Shown in pieces: positions 19,880 through 27,844 of a stretch of DNA of 64,000 nt. The DNA comes from JBBUX01 sp037445775 (lineage in GTDB: Bacteria > Actinomycetota > Coriobacteriia > Anaerosomatales > PHET01), in NCBI GenBank assembly GCA_037445775.1, contig JBBIJX010000001.1, forward strand, positions 1-64,000. The letters run 5' to 3'. The position numbers were made by a program, and so were the translations under genes. Position 1 is the first letter of the stretch; each line of letters begins with the position of its first letter. Under the pieces are notes generated by a model, which was not told the origin of the DNA, made no database searches, and worked only from the letters and a program-made list of their open reading frames with translations.

Positions 19880-21090
19880 TCTTCAACGAGCCCGCCTACC
19901 TCGCTCTGCTCGCCGTAGTCGTCGCGGTCTTCCGCTTCATCCCCGACCAAGCGAAACCGTGGCTCCTATTCGGCACAGGGCTGGCATTCTACTGGTACTT
20001 CTCGCCCGCGTTCGTCGGGATTCTGCTCGCCGAGTTGGTGCTCGTCTACGTGCTCGGGGCCGTCGTGCGGAGACGCGGTGACGCGACAACGCTCGCCTTC
20101 GCGGCGGGTTTGGTTGTCACGATCGGGTTGCTCGCGTTCTACAAGTATGGAGGCCTGCTGGCCCGTACGGCGACCGATGTGGGTATGGTCGGCCTGCCAA
20201 CCTTCGAGGACTTGTGCCTTCCACTGGCAATCTCGTTCTTCACCTTCGAGTTCGTTCACTACCTGGTCGACGCACGCAAGGGCACACTTCCTTCTCACGG
20301 CGCCGCGGACTTCCTCGCATTCGCGCTCTTCGCGCCCACTCTGGTCGCAGGCCCCATCAAGCGCTTCCAGGGCTTTATGGTTCAAGCGCGCAGCGCGCGC
20401 GCGAACGCAGAAGACATCCGCGCCGGAACGACTCGCATCCTCGTGGGCCTGCTCAAGAAGGTCGTGATTGCAGACACGCTGACGCTGTGGATTGAAGTGC
20501 TCGGCTCGCCGGACGCAATCGCCGGAGCAACGCGGTTTGAGCTGATCGTCGCACTCATCGCGTACTCCTGGCGCATCTACCTGGACTTCTCGGGCTACTC
20601 CGACATAGCGATCGGCTCCGCTCGGCTCTTCGGCATCCGTGTGCCCGAGAACTTCTCATGGCCCTACTTGGCGACGAACATCGCGGAGTTCTGGCGCCGC
20701 TGGCACATATCGCTGATGAGCTGGATCCGTGATTACGTCTACATTCCTTTGGGCGGCAGCCGTTGCGGAACGGCGCGGCAGATGCTCAACCTCATGGCGG
20801 CGTTCGCGGTGTCCGGCATCTGGCACGGCGCCGCGTGGAACTTCTTGGGGTGGGGGCTCTACCACGGTAGCCTGGTCGCGACCCACCGGCTGTGGACGCT
20901 GCACGTGAAGCCCCGGATTCACCTCCCCACGCCGAACCATCCCGCCGCTCGGCTGGCACTCCGCTACACGGGCCTCGCCGCGAGCGGACTGCTGACGTTC
21001 GCGCTAGTCACCTTAGGGTGGGGCCTTTTCGCGATGCCGTACTCGCGCTTCCTTACGTTGCTCACGATGCTGATATGGTGGGAGACCTGA
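19876..21090 (+). CDS. MBOAT family membrane-bound O-acyltransferase
   Basis: A 404-residue polytopic membrane protein of the DltB/AlgI group. Family motifs are clear: PTLVAGPIKRFQGF, DFSGYSDIAIGSARLFGI, NIAEFWRRWHISLMSWIRDYVYIPLGG and SGIWHGAAWNFLGWGLYHG with the conserved His. It should carry an acyl group, most often acetyl, from a cytoplasmic thioester across the membrane. The GTG start overlaps the SGNH gene and the stop overlaps the microprotein start (TGATG). No dltA or dltC (D-alanine activation and carrier) is present, so D-alanylation is unlikely and O-acetylation of a surface polymer is more probable. Confidence 0.92.
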   Translation: MIFNEPAYLALLAVVVAVFRFIPDQAKPWLLFGTGLAFYWYFSPAFVGILLAELVLVYVLGAVVRRRGDATTLAFAAGLVVTIGLLAFYKYGGLLARTATDVGMVGLPTFEDLCLPLAISFFTFEFVHYLVDARKGTLPSHGAADFLAFALFAPTLVAGPIKRFQGFMVQARSARANAEDIRAGTTRILVGLLKKVVIADTLTLWIEVLGSPDAIAGATRFELIVALIAYSWRIYLDFSGYSDIAIGSARLFGIRVPENFSWPYLATNIAEFWRRWHISLMSWIRDYVYIPLGGSRCGTARQMLNLMAAFAVSGIWHGAAWNFLGWGLYHGSLVATHRLWTLHVKPRIHLPTPNHPAARLALRYTGLAASGLLTFALVTLGWGLFAMPYSRFLTLLTMLIWWET

Positions 21091-21212
21091 TGCGGGAACG
21101 CATCCGCAACACACTGATCGATGTGGGCTGGGGTCTTCTGTGGGCGGCCATGATCGTCGCCGTGGTGCTGTTCTCGTCAGGCGTCTCGGAGTTCATCTAC
21201 GTCGACTTCTGA
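21090..21212 (+). CDS. 40-residue membrane microprotein ending FIYVDF (DltX-like acyl shuttle)
   Basis: A short gene that begins one base inside the MBOAT stop codon (TGATG) and encodes 40 residues: a basic N-terminus (MRERIRNT), one transmembrane helix (about 13-30) and an extracytoplasmic C-terminus SGVSEFIYVDF. In the Dlt pathway the microprotein DltX ends in a FIYxxF hexapeptide whose Tyr accepts the acyl group from the MBOAT DltB and hands it to the Ser of DltD. Here the same hexapeptide, a coupled MBOAT and an SGNH protein occur together. The overlap with the MBOAT gene and the exact C-terminal motif make the gene very likely real despite its size. A longer reading of the same frame, inside the MBOAT gene, is not meaningful. 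Confidence 0.82.
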   Translation: MRERIRNTLIDVGWGLLWAAMIVAVVLFSSGVSEFIYVDF

Positions 21213-21265
21213 GACTCGCGGCGTGGCGTCGCGAGACGCCTGCCTGAGCGACGTCACGCCGTGCC

Positions 21266-24200
21266 CTACCGCACCTCCTTCGGCACGTCACCGGGGCCGA
21301 GCATCATGCCCCATGGTTCCGGAAGCCACCGCAGAGCAGCGCGAAGTGAGCGCTTCCCGGCCCCGTCGAGGGCGGCGGTCGGGCCGTAGACTTCGATACG
21401 CTCGATGGAGAGCAAGTTCTCACGGAGCAGATCCGCCGACGGCTGCGGCAACCGCGACTTCGACGTCACGACGATGACCCCGCCGCGTGTGGCCGCGGCG
21501 ATCGCTCCGGCCACGGCCTCGGCCGGCCGTCGCGTATTGACGATGGCGACCGTTCCGAACGTCGCAACCCTGCTTTCCTGGGCGAGCCGGGCTACTGTCA
21601 CAGCGATCTCGACCGCGTTCGAGCCCTCTAGCCTGTCACGCTGGAGCCAGCCCAGTTGCGATTCGAGCGTGTACTCGGGAATGCGCGACTCGCCGCCTGC
21701 CACGCGAACGGCGTCGAAGTCGAGATCGTCGATCACCGCCGCAGTCGCTGCGGGCAGCCCCGCCCTGTCTGCAAAGAGCACGGGGATGCGCTGCGCGTAC
21801 GCCATGGGCAGCAGGCCCAGCGCGTCGGTCGGGCTGGACCCGCTCACGAGCAGCGCCGTGCGCGACGGTGTCGCCTCAGCGCTCGCGATCTCCCTCGCGA
21901 CGAGCGCCGCGGTCCCGGCGCGGTCCGGACCTGTGAGCGCGCGCACTGCGGTATCCGTCGGCACTGCGGCACGCAGACGCGTCGAGAGCGCGTCGTCGGC
22001 GCCCACGGCGATGACCGTGCGTGCGCCAAGCCGCTGCAGCTCAGCAACAGTTCCGGTAGTGAAGCCAGACGCCTTCGCGAGCAGCAAGGGCGAACGGTAC
22101 GCCCCCGCGAGAGCGACAGCCACGACCTGGTCGGCCGTGCGGTCCGCCCGGGCGACAACGACCACTGGCGCGGTCGTGAAGCGCGAGCGGCTCACGAGCA
22201 CCGCAGTATCGGCGTGATCGGCACCCGCGATGCGTCGGGTGATCGAGCGTCCGGCCACCGCGACCGGTGCGCTTCGAGCGCTCACGAGTTCGCCACGGTC
22301 GACGGCAGCCACGGAGAAGTAGTACGTCATCCCGGCCTCGAGGTCCTGCGCGAGGTAGCGGACGGTGGGAGTCGCGGGTGCACTCGGCACACCCTCGCTG
22401 CCCGTGCCCTTGTCCGGCATGCCCGGTCCCGGTTCGGGTGCGGGCATCGGCAGCCGCGGCATCGGCTCGGCCGGCGTGCCCGGCACGCGCCCGACCCGCT
22501 TGAACGGACCGTCCGGCGATGCCGAGCGGTACACGTGATAGCCCATCAGGTCCTTGGTGGTGCTCGCATCCCACTCTAGGCGCGCGCCTCCCGGCGCCGG
22601 CGCAGCCCGAAGGTTCCGTGGCGTCGGCGGGGCCACCACGTTCAGGTAGACGTCATCGCGGAACTCGCGAACTACGCCTGCGACATCGCGGAACTGGCCG
22701 CGCACGACGTGACGTCCCTCAACAGGTCGCAGCTTGACCTGCGCGGTTGGCAAGAAGCGCACCCACTCGCCCCATCCGAGTCCCCCGTTGAACCGCATCT
22801 CGACGGCGCGCGTCACGCGCATGGAGACGTCGACCTCGGGCGCGGACACTGAGTCCGCGCCGCCGGCGACGGTGATCGAGCCGCGCGGGCCCCGCGTGTC
22901 CACCGCAACGCTCACCGTGACGACGGACGAGCGATTGCCCGACCTGTCAGCGGCCTGTACGCCGTAGTGTGCAACGGTGTGCGTCGGGACGCGCGACAGT
23001 TCGTAGTCAAACGCATGAGCCCCGGGGCCGTCGTAGACCGGGCGGGCGCCCGGGCCGTCGATCCCCGCATCGCCCGGCGCGATGCGAGCAACCCGGACAG
23101 ACGCCGAACCGCTCGGCTCGGTGCTCATCCACGAGACGCCCACGAACCCGTCCTCAACGGTCGCGTCGACACCGCGCGGCGTGGCCGGAGCCACCGTGTC
23201 GACGATGCGCGCGTCGGCCGAAGCGGGATTGGAGAGGTTCCCGTCCCGATCCCACGCGTACGCGTGGTAGAACACCCGGTCTCCGTGAACCAGTCCGGCG
23301 TCCGCGGCGACTGTTGCGGTGCCCTCGTAGACGACCGTCGCTTCGGAATCCTCGGCGCCTGATGGTGCGACGCCGACGCGTCGCACGACCCTGACCCCTG
23401 CGAAGTCCGCATCGGGAGGATTGGTCCAGCTGAGCCGTATGTCGCCGTTCGTCCCCGCCTGTGCGACGAAGCGCCCGGGGGGTGCCGGCGCGAAGAGCGA
23501 ACGTGAGACACGCAACCCACGAGTATAGGCCCACGGAGACGTCTGCGTTGCGGTCTTCGATCTGAGGCGCAACGTCACGTTCCCGGACTCAGCAGCAGGC
23601 ACGCTCCAGCCCATCGATCGCGAGCCTGCAGGTGCGACTCCAACCGTGCGAAACGCGTTGGCGACCAACTTGATGTCGTCAATCGCTACGCAGTCGTTGC
23701 CGTAGGTGAAGTCACCGAACGCCTTGCCGATCGTCCATCTCAGCGTGTGCTCACCCGACGAGAGATTCACCTGGACGCGGCGCCACGGAACGGGCAGAGG
23801 CCAGAGCCAGTCCACGTACTCCCCGTCAACCATGAAATCGGCCCACTGGTCCATGGCGTCCATCTTCCACCAGAACGACAGCGTGCCACCCCCTTCGGGC
23901 ACGTCCACCTTCGCCTCGACGGTCGATGTCTCGTAGCCGCTGATCTCCCAGAATATGAAGCCGCCCGACTCGTCTCGTTCCTCGGCCACGACCTTGACCG
24001 AGCCAGCGGGGTTCATCGAACGGCTCCGCAGCGCCGCGCCGCCGCTTCGCACGAGCGCCAGATCCTGCGTCACGTACCATGAGTGCGACCCTGGCGGCGT
24101 TGTGAACCGGATGGGCACGCCGTACTCGAAACCCTCTTCGTAGGCGGTGAACGGCAGGCCCTGCTGCAGTTCGAAGGTCGCCCCGGAGGCCGCCCCCGTC

Positions 24201-26386
24201 GGCATCTTCCACGACACCGCCTGAACCGACCCCGCCTGCAGGGGCCGCACGGCGGCGGTGGGCTCGATCGACACAGGTCGACCCACGTAGGTACCGGCGG
24301 CGTCAGCCACGTCGATGCGACCGCCGTACCCAACGCGATCAGCGAGCGAGGCGACTGCGTCGACGGTGTTCTCGATGCGCGCACGCACGTCCTCGGTGGC
24401 GATCCCGGGCCGCTGCGCCATGAGCAGTGCGGCCGCGCCCGTGACATGCGGAGCGGCCATGGACGTGCCCGACAGGATGCCGTAACCGCCCATCGACGCC
24501 AGCGGCTTCGCAAAACGGTCTGCCGGTATCACGGAGTCGGAGCCGGTGGGCCAGCGCCGCGAATCATACCCGTCAGGCCAACGATACGCCGAGGCCAGCG
24601 CGCCCGAGAGCCCTTCGAATATCGTGCCCGCGACGCCTTCGAACTCGTAGCCCCAAGTCTCGTAGGCAACCGTTCGTGCGTGAAAGTACTTCTCGAACCA
24701 CTCCGGGTCGCTCCAGTAGCCGAGGTCCGTGCCTATCTCACCGCTCGCCATGAGCAGGCGTCCGCCGCCGTCGAGATACGCCGCAATGGCGGTGCGCTCA
24801 GCGTCCGAGATGCAGAGCTCGCTGTACCAGCCGCCAGCGTCCGAGCCGGTGAACCACACGACCACGCGACCGCGCAGGTCTGCGGCTCGCGGAGTCCCCT
24901 GGCTCGACGTCGACCACACCGTCACGTCGCTGTAGCCCGCGCCGCTCAGCGCATCGCGGTAGAACCGCTGACGCACGCCGGGCGTCTCGCCCGTGCGCTG
25001 CGGTGCGCTGTCGTCGACGAGCAACACCGGGGCTTTCCGGTCGCTCATGAGCCGGGACATCGAGCGCGCAATGGTCTCGCGGCCCGTGGAGGCGGGCTCG
25101 ATCGCTTCAGGTGCGAACGCGAGGTAAGCGATCTTGTACGGCAGCTTCTCCACGAGCAGCGCGGTCGTCTCGAAAGGCAGCGTCGACGTCACGTCGACGC
25201 CAGGGGCCGCGACGTCCACCTCGGTCACGCCGTAGTTCGAGAAGCGTGCGAGCCGGTCGGAGTCGTCGGTAGCCGCGACCGAGATCACCGCCGTGCTGTC
25301 GTAGGAAGAAGGGTAGAACTTGAAGTCGGTGAGCGAGTCAAGGTCCATGCCCCAGTTGCCGGCCGCACAGACGACAAGCACGCCGTGTTCGGCGGCGTAG
25401 TCGAGCGCGTCACCAATCAGCTTCGACGGTCCTCCGCCCCATGAGCAGTTGATCACTCGTGCGCCGTTGTCCACCGCGTAGCGGAGGGCGAGTGCGCCCT
25501 CGTATTCGCCGCCCCCCCATGGGCCGAGGAACTTCACGGGCATGATCGTGACACGCTGACTGACCCCGGAGATGCCGATGCCGTTGCCGCCCACCGCGCC
25601 GATGCTGCCCGCGACGTGGGTACCATGCTGGTCGCCGTCGGCCGGGTCGTAGACGGTCGCGTTCCCCGCTGAGAAGTCGTAGCCGTTCACATCATCGGCG
25701 TAGCCGTTGTTGTCATCGTCGAGCCCGTTGTCAGGTATCTCACCCGTGTTCACCCAGATGGCGTCGACGAGATCGGGATGGTGGATATCGATGCCGGTAT
25801 CGACGACGGCGACGACGATCTCTTTCGACCCGGTCCCATTCACCCAAGCGCGCGTCGCTCCGATGTCTGCTCCGGCCCTACCCCCGGTCTGCCCGGTGTT
25901 CTCTAGCGCCCACTGCTGGGCGAAGAGCGGGTCGTTGGGCCGCACCGCTGACGGACGGTAGACCTGCTCGACGCGTGCGCTCCTGGCGAGACGGCGCGCA
26001 CGCAGAGCATCTGCGAGCCGCTGCGCGCTGACGCCCGGCCGCTTGGGTGCCACGAGCGCCGCGCCTACCGTCGGCTCTTCATGTATGACGGAGAAGCCCA
26101 AGCTCGCCGCTGCGGCGGCTATCTGCGTATCCGGGATTCCGGGCGCCCACTCGACGACGACGCGCGTCCCCGCCTTAGCTTCAGGAAGCAGACGGGCGGA
26201 CGAGACACCCTTGGCTTCGCGCGCGAGGGTCTCGTAGCGTGATGCGGACTCGCGGACGCGTCCTGTCGACGTAGCGCCCAGCATTTGCGCCGGCGCGACC
26301 GCCGGACAGACGAGCGCAACGCAGAGCAGCGATGACGCCGCACGGTGCGCCAGTGCGCGTGCGAACCGCAACCGGACTCGGAACAT
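21266..26386 (-). CDS. Giant secreted subtilisin-like protease with cell-wall-binding repeats
   Basis: A 1706-residue exported protein. After a signal peptide (about 1-34) and a propeptide comes an S8 domain with Asp196 (VVDTGID), His254 (HGTHVAG), oxyanion Asn344 (AAGNWG) and Ser642 (GTSMAAPH). Asn344 and Ser642 are about 300 residues apart, far more than in plain subtilisins, because of an inserted alpha/beta domain (about 450-560, with VLLVDDSA and AAYLDGGGRLLMASGE) resembling glutamine-amidotransferase-like folds. Then follow beta-sandwich and fibronectin-type domains and, from about 1390 on, CWB2 (PF04122-type) repeats (RIAGADHADTAVLVSRSRF and similar) that hold it on the wall. The ATG at 26386 with GGGGGAA just upstream was chosen. 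It runs toward the acylation cassette and its substrate is unknown. Confidence 0.9.
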   Translation of the reverse strand: MFRVRLRFARALAHRAASSLLCVALVCPAVAPAQMLGATSTGRVRESASRYETLAREAKGVSSARLLPEAKAGTRVVVEWAPGIPDTQIAAAAASLGFSVIHEEPTVGAALVAPKRPGVSAQRLADALRARRLARSARVEQVYRPSAVRPNDPLFAQQWALENTGQTGGRAGADIGATRAWVNGTGSKEIVVAVVDTGIDIHHPDLVDAIWVNTGEIPDNGLDDDNNGYADDVNGYDFSAGNATVYDPADGDQHGTHVAGSIGAVGGNGIGISGVSQRVTIMPVKFLGPWGGGEYEGALALRYAVDNGARVINCSWGGGPSKLIGDALDYAAEHGVLVVCAAGNWGMDLDSLTDFKFYPSSYDSTAVISVAATDDSDRLARFSNYGVTEVDVAAPGVDVTSTLPFETTALLVEKLPYKIAYLAFAPEAIEPASTGRETIARSMSRLMSDRKAPVLLVDDSAPQRTGETPGVRQRFYRDALSGAGYSDVTVWSTSSQGTPRAADLRGRVVVWFTGSDAGGWYSELCISDAERTAIAAYLDGGGRLLMASGEIGTDLGYWSDPEWFEKYFHARTVAYETWGYEFEGVAGTIFEGLSGALASAYRWPDGYDSRRWPTGSDSVIPADRFAKPLASMGGYGILSGTSMAAPHVTGAAALLMAQRPGIATEDVRARIENTVDAVASLADRVGYGGRIDVADAAGTYVGRPVSIEPTAAVRPLQAGSVQAVSWKMPTGAASGATFELQQGLPFTAYEEGFEYGVPIRFTTPPGSHSWYVTQDLALVRSGGAALRSRSMNPAGSVKVVAEERDESGGFIFWEISGYETSTVEAKVDVPEGGGTLSFWWKMDAMDQWADFMVDGEYVDWLWPLPVPWRRVQVNLSSGEHTLRWTIGKAFGDFTYGNDCVAIDDIKLVANAFRTVGVAPAGSRSMGWSVPAAESGNVTLRLRSKTATQTSPWAYTRGLRVSRSLFAPAPPGRFVAQAGTNGDIRLSWTNPPDADFAGVRVVRRVGVAPSGAEDSEATVVYEGTATVAADAGLVHGDRVFYHAYAWDRDGNLSNPASADARIVDTVAPATPRGVDATVEDGFVGVSWMSTEPSGSASVRVARIAPGDAGIDGPGARPVYDGPGAHAFDYELSRVPTHTVAHYGVQAADRSGNRSSVVTVSVAVDTRGPRGSITVAGGADSVSAPEVDVSMRVTRAVEMRFNGGLGWGEWVRFLPTAQVKLRPVEGRHVVRGQFRDVAGVVREFRDDVYLNVVAPPTPRNLRAAPAPGGARLEWDASTTKDLMGYHVYRSASPDGPFKRVGRVPGTPAEPMPRLPMPAPEPGPGMPDKGTGSEGVPSAPATPTVRYLAQDLEAGMTYYFSVAAVDRGELVSARSAPVAVAGRSITRRIAGADHADTAVLVSRSRFTTAPVVVVARADRTADQVVAVALAGAYRSPLLLAKASGFTTGTVAELQRLGARTVIAVGADDALSTRLRAAVPTDTAVRALTGPDRAGTAALVAREIASAEATPSRTALLVSGSSPTDALGLLPMAYAQRIPVLFADRAGLPAATAAVIDDLDFDAVRVAGGESRIPEYTLESQLGWLQRDRLEGSNAVEIAVTVARLAQESRVATFGTVAIVNTRRPAEAVAGAIAAATRGGVIVVTSKSRLPQPSADLLRENLLSIERIEVYGPTAALDGAGKRSLRAALRWLPEPWGMMLGPGDVPKEVR

Positions 26387-26621
26387 GGTTCCCCCATTCC
26401 AGGAGCGAGCCGTCGGGCCGGAGTGCGAGCCGCTTCTGCCATCGCAGCCTGGCATGGCATGGCGCGCATACCTGCGAGCCACCCCCCTTCCCAGCCCGCA
26501 TCACGACTGTGTCACGCCCACTCGGGTTTGGGAAGTGGCCCGGTCGAAGTTGTGGAGGGGAGAGTCCGTGAAGGTACCGTTGACGACGGTGCGCCGATGC
26601 CGCGGTCGCGTCGCCCTGAGG
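26387..26621 (-). other. Intergenic gap between the HEAT-like and protease genes
   Basis: This 235-bp stretch must hold the leader and probably the promoter of the giant protease. It contains a spaced inverted repeat (CTTCCCA near 26490 and TGGGAAG near 26530). I see no good -35/-10 pair, no RNA gene and no credible small coding region. Confidence 0.3.
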
Positions 26622-27257
26622 CTACTTCTTGGCCCGGCGCTTCGGCGCGCACGCGACGATGCGTGCGGCACGCCGCTTGAGCTGACCCTTGCCGGTTTCG
26701 GCGTCGAATGCCATGAGATCAGCGGCCTTCTTCCTGACGTCGTCAGAGGCCTCGCCGCTCACCATGCGGTACAACCCAGACAGCATCGCCGGGAATTCGT
26801 CGTCACCGTGGTAGCAGCGAACCGCCTCTGCGATGAGCGGCCATACCCGCTGAGAACGATGCGCCGTCGTCGCTCCGTAAGACGTGAGCAGCCGGAACGC
26901 GGCAAGCCTCACGACCCCCGAGTCCTCGTCGTGCAACGCCGTCTCTGCACCCGCCAGCGCCTTGTCGACAAGGCGAGCGTCGACCGGGATGAGGTTCTCG
27001 AACGTCCCGAGCACCTCCCAGCGCGTCTGAGACTCCGGCCGGTGCAGTGCGTCGGCGAGATCGAGCGCGAACGGCTTGAGCTGCGTCGCGTCGTGCTCCG
27101 AGACCTCGTGCACGACGCTCGCGGCGAACTGCCGCAACCGCCGGTCGTCGCCGGAGAGCGCGTGCACCACCTGAGCCAGGAGCGCTGGCTCCGCGATCGC
27201 GCGCGCCGCGACTTCGTGCCGGTCCTCGTCGGCGGTGAAAAGCGGTGTGTCACTCAT
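26622..27257 (-). CDS. Alpha-helical HEAT-like repeat protein
   Basis: A 211-residue, all-helical protein with tandem helix pairs of about 35-40 residues (for example VVHALSGDDRRLRQFAASVVHEVS and ALHDEDSGVVRLAAFRLLTSYG), a pattern of HEAT-like repeats, and a very basic C-terminal tail ending KRRAKK. No enzyme motif is visible; such proteins bind partners. The start MSDTPLF (ATG at 27257) follows the leuD-type stop by 25 bases, with AAGAGGG upstream; the frame is open further but overlaps that gene. It is the last gene of the (homo)citrate-synthase-like cluster. Confidence 0.7.
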   Translation of the reverse strand: MSDTPLFTADEDRHEVAARAIAEPALLAQVVHALSGDDRRLRQFAASVVHEVSEHDATQLKPFALDLADALHRPESQTRWEVLGTFENLIPVDARLVDKALAGAETALHDEDSGVVRLAAFRLLTSYGATTAHRSQRVWPLIAEAVRCYHGDDEFPAMLSGLYRMVSGEASDDVRKKAADLMAFDAETGKGQLKRRAARIVACAPKRRAKK

Positions 27258-27282
27258 CGCGCCCTCTTTCACCTCGGCACCG

Positions 27283-27786
27283 CTAGAGATTGAACCTGCC
27301 GCCATGCTTCTTGAAGTGCGCGACCAGACCGCCGTCGGCGAGCAGCCGCGCCATGACCGGCGGAAGCGGCCGGAACGGGATCTCCGTGCCCTGCGTCAGG
27401 TTCCTGACCAAGCCGGCCTCAAGATCTACCTCGAGCTCGTCGCCCTCAGCGATGAGACCGGTATCGCACTCGACCACCGGGAGGCCGGTGTTGATCGCGT
27501 TGCGGTAGAAGATGCGCGCGAACGACTTCGCGAGCACGGCCTTCGTGTTCGAGTGGATCAGGACGAGCGGCGCCTGCTCCCTGCTCGAGCCCATGCCGAA
27601 GTTCGTTCCTGCGACAAGGAAGCCGCCATCGGGCTTGACCTTCTCGTAGTAATTCGGGTCGAGCTCCTCCATGGCGTGGACCGCCATCGCCTCCATGTCG
27701 GCGGACTTGAACTTGTACTTGCCGGAGATGATGTAGTCCGTGTTGATGTCATCGCCATACTTGAAGGCCTTGGCCCTGAGTTCCAT
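27283..27786 (-). CDS. Aconitase-family hydro-lyase, small subunit (LeuD/HacB type)
   Basis: A 167-residue swivelling-domain subunit that pairs with the large subunit next to it. The start FKYGDDINTDYIISGKY and the GTNFGMGSSREQAPLVL active-site motif are intact. In this family the residues after NTDxII set the substrate; here they read SGKYKFKS, unlike the common PARYL of isopropylmalate isomerases, so homoaconitase or aconitase-like activity is possible. It is the only LeuD-type gene in the window, and the leuA/leuC operon at 3577-6398 lacks one, so shared use in leucine synthesis cannot be excluded. Confidence 0.85.
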   Translation of the reverse strand: MELRAKAFKYGDDINTDYIISGKYKFKSADMEAMAVHAMEELDPNYYEKVKPDGGFLVAGTNFGMGSSREQAPLVLIHSNTKAVLAKSFARIFYRNAINTGLPVVECDTGLIAEGDELEVDLEAGLVRNLTQGTEIPFRPLPPVMARLLADGGLVAHFKKHGGRFNL

Positions 27787-27844
27787 GTCTGCTCGTGCTC
27801 CCTCGGTCCCTGTCCGTGTGTGCCCAGCCCCGCCAGCGCTTGCG

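Noticed and set aside
19876..21090. dltB of a D-alanylation operon
   Set aside because: No D-alanine ligase (dltA) or carrier (dltC) is present, and the order and the SGNH partner differ; O-acetylation is more likely.
21213..21265. Bidirectional terminator between the microprotein gene and the protease gene
   Set aside because: A six-pair stem (CTCGCG/CGCGAG) exists, but the loop is long, there is no T-run, and the region is only 53 bp; not strong enough to list.
24083..25444. A 453-codon plus-strand open frame opposite the giant protease
   Set aside because: It is antisense to conserved S8 catalytic motifs; composition is typical of shadow frames and no start site or family is evident.
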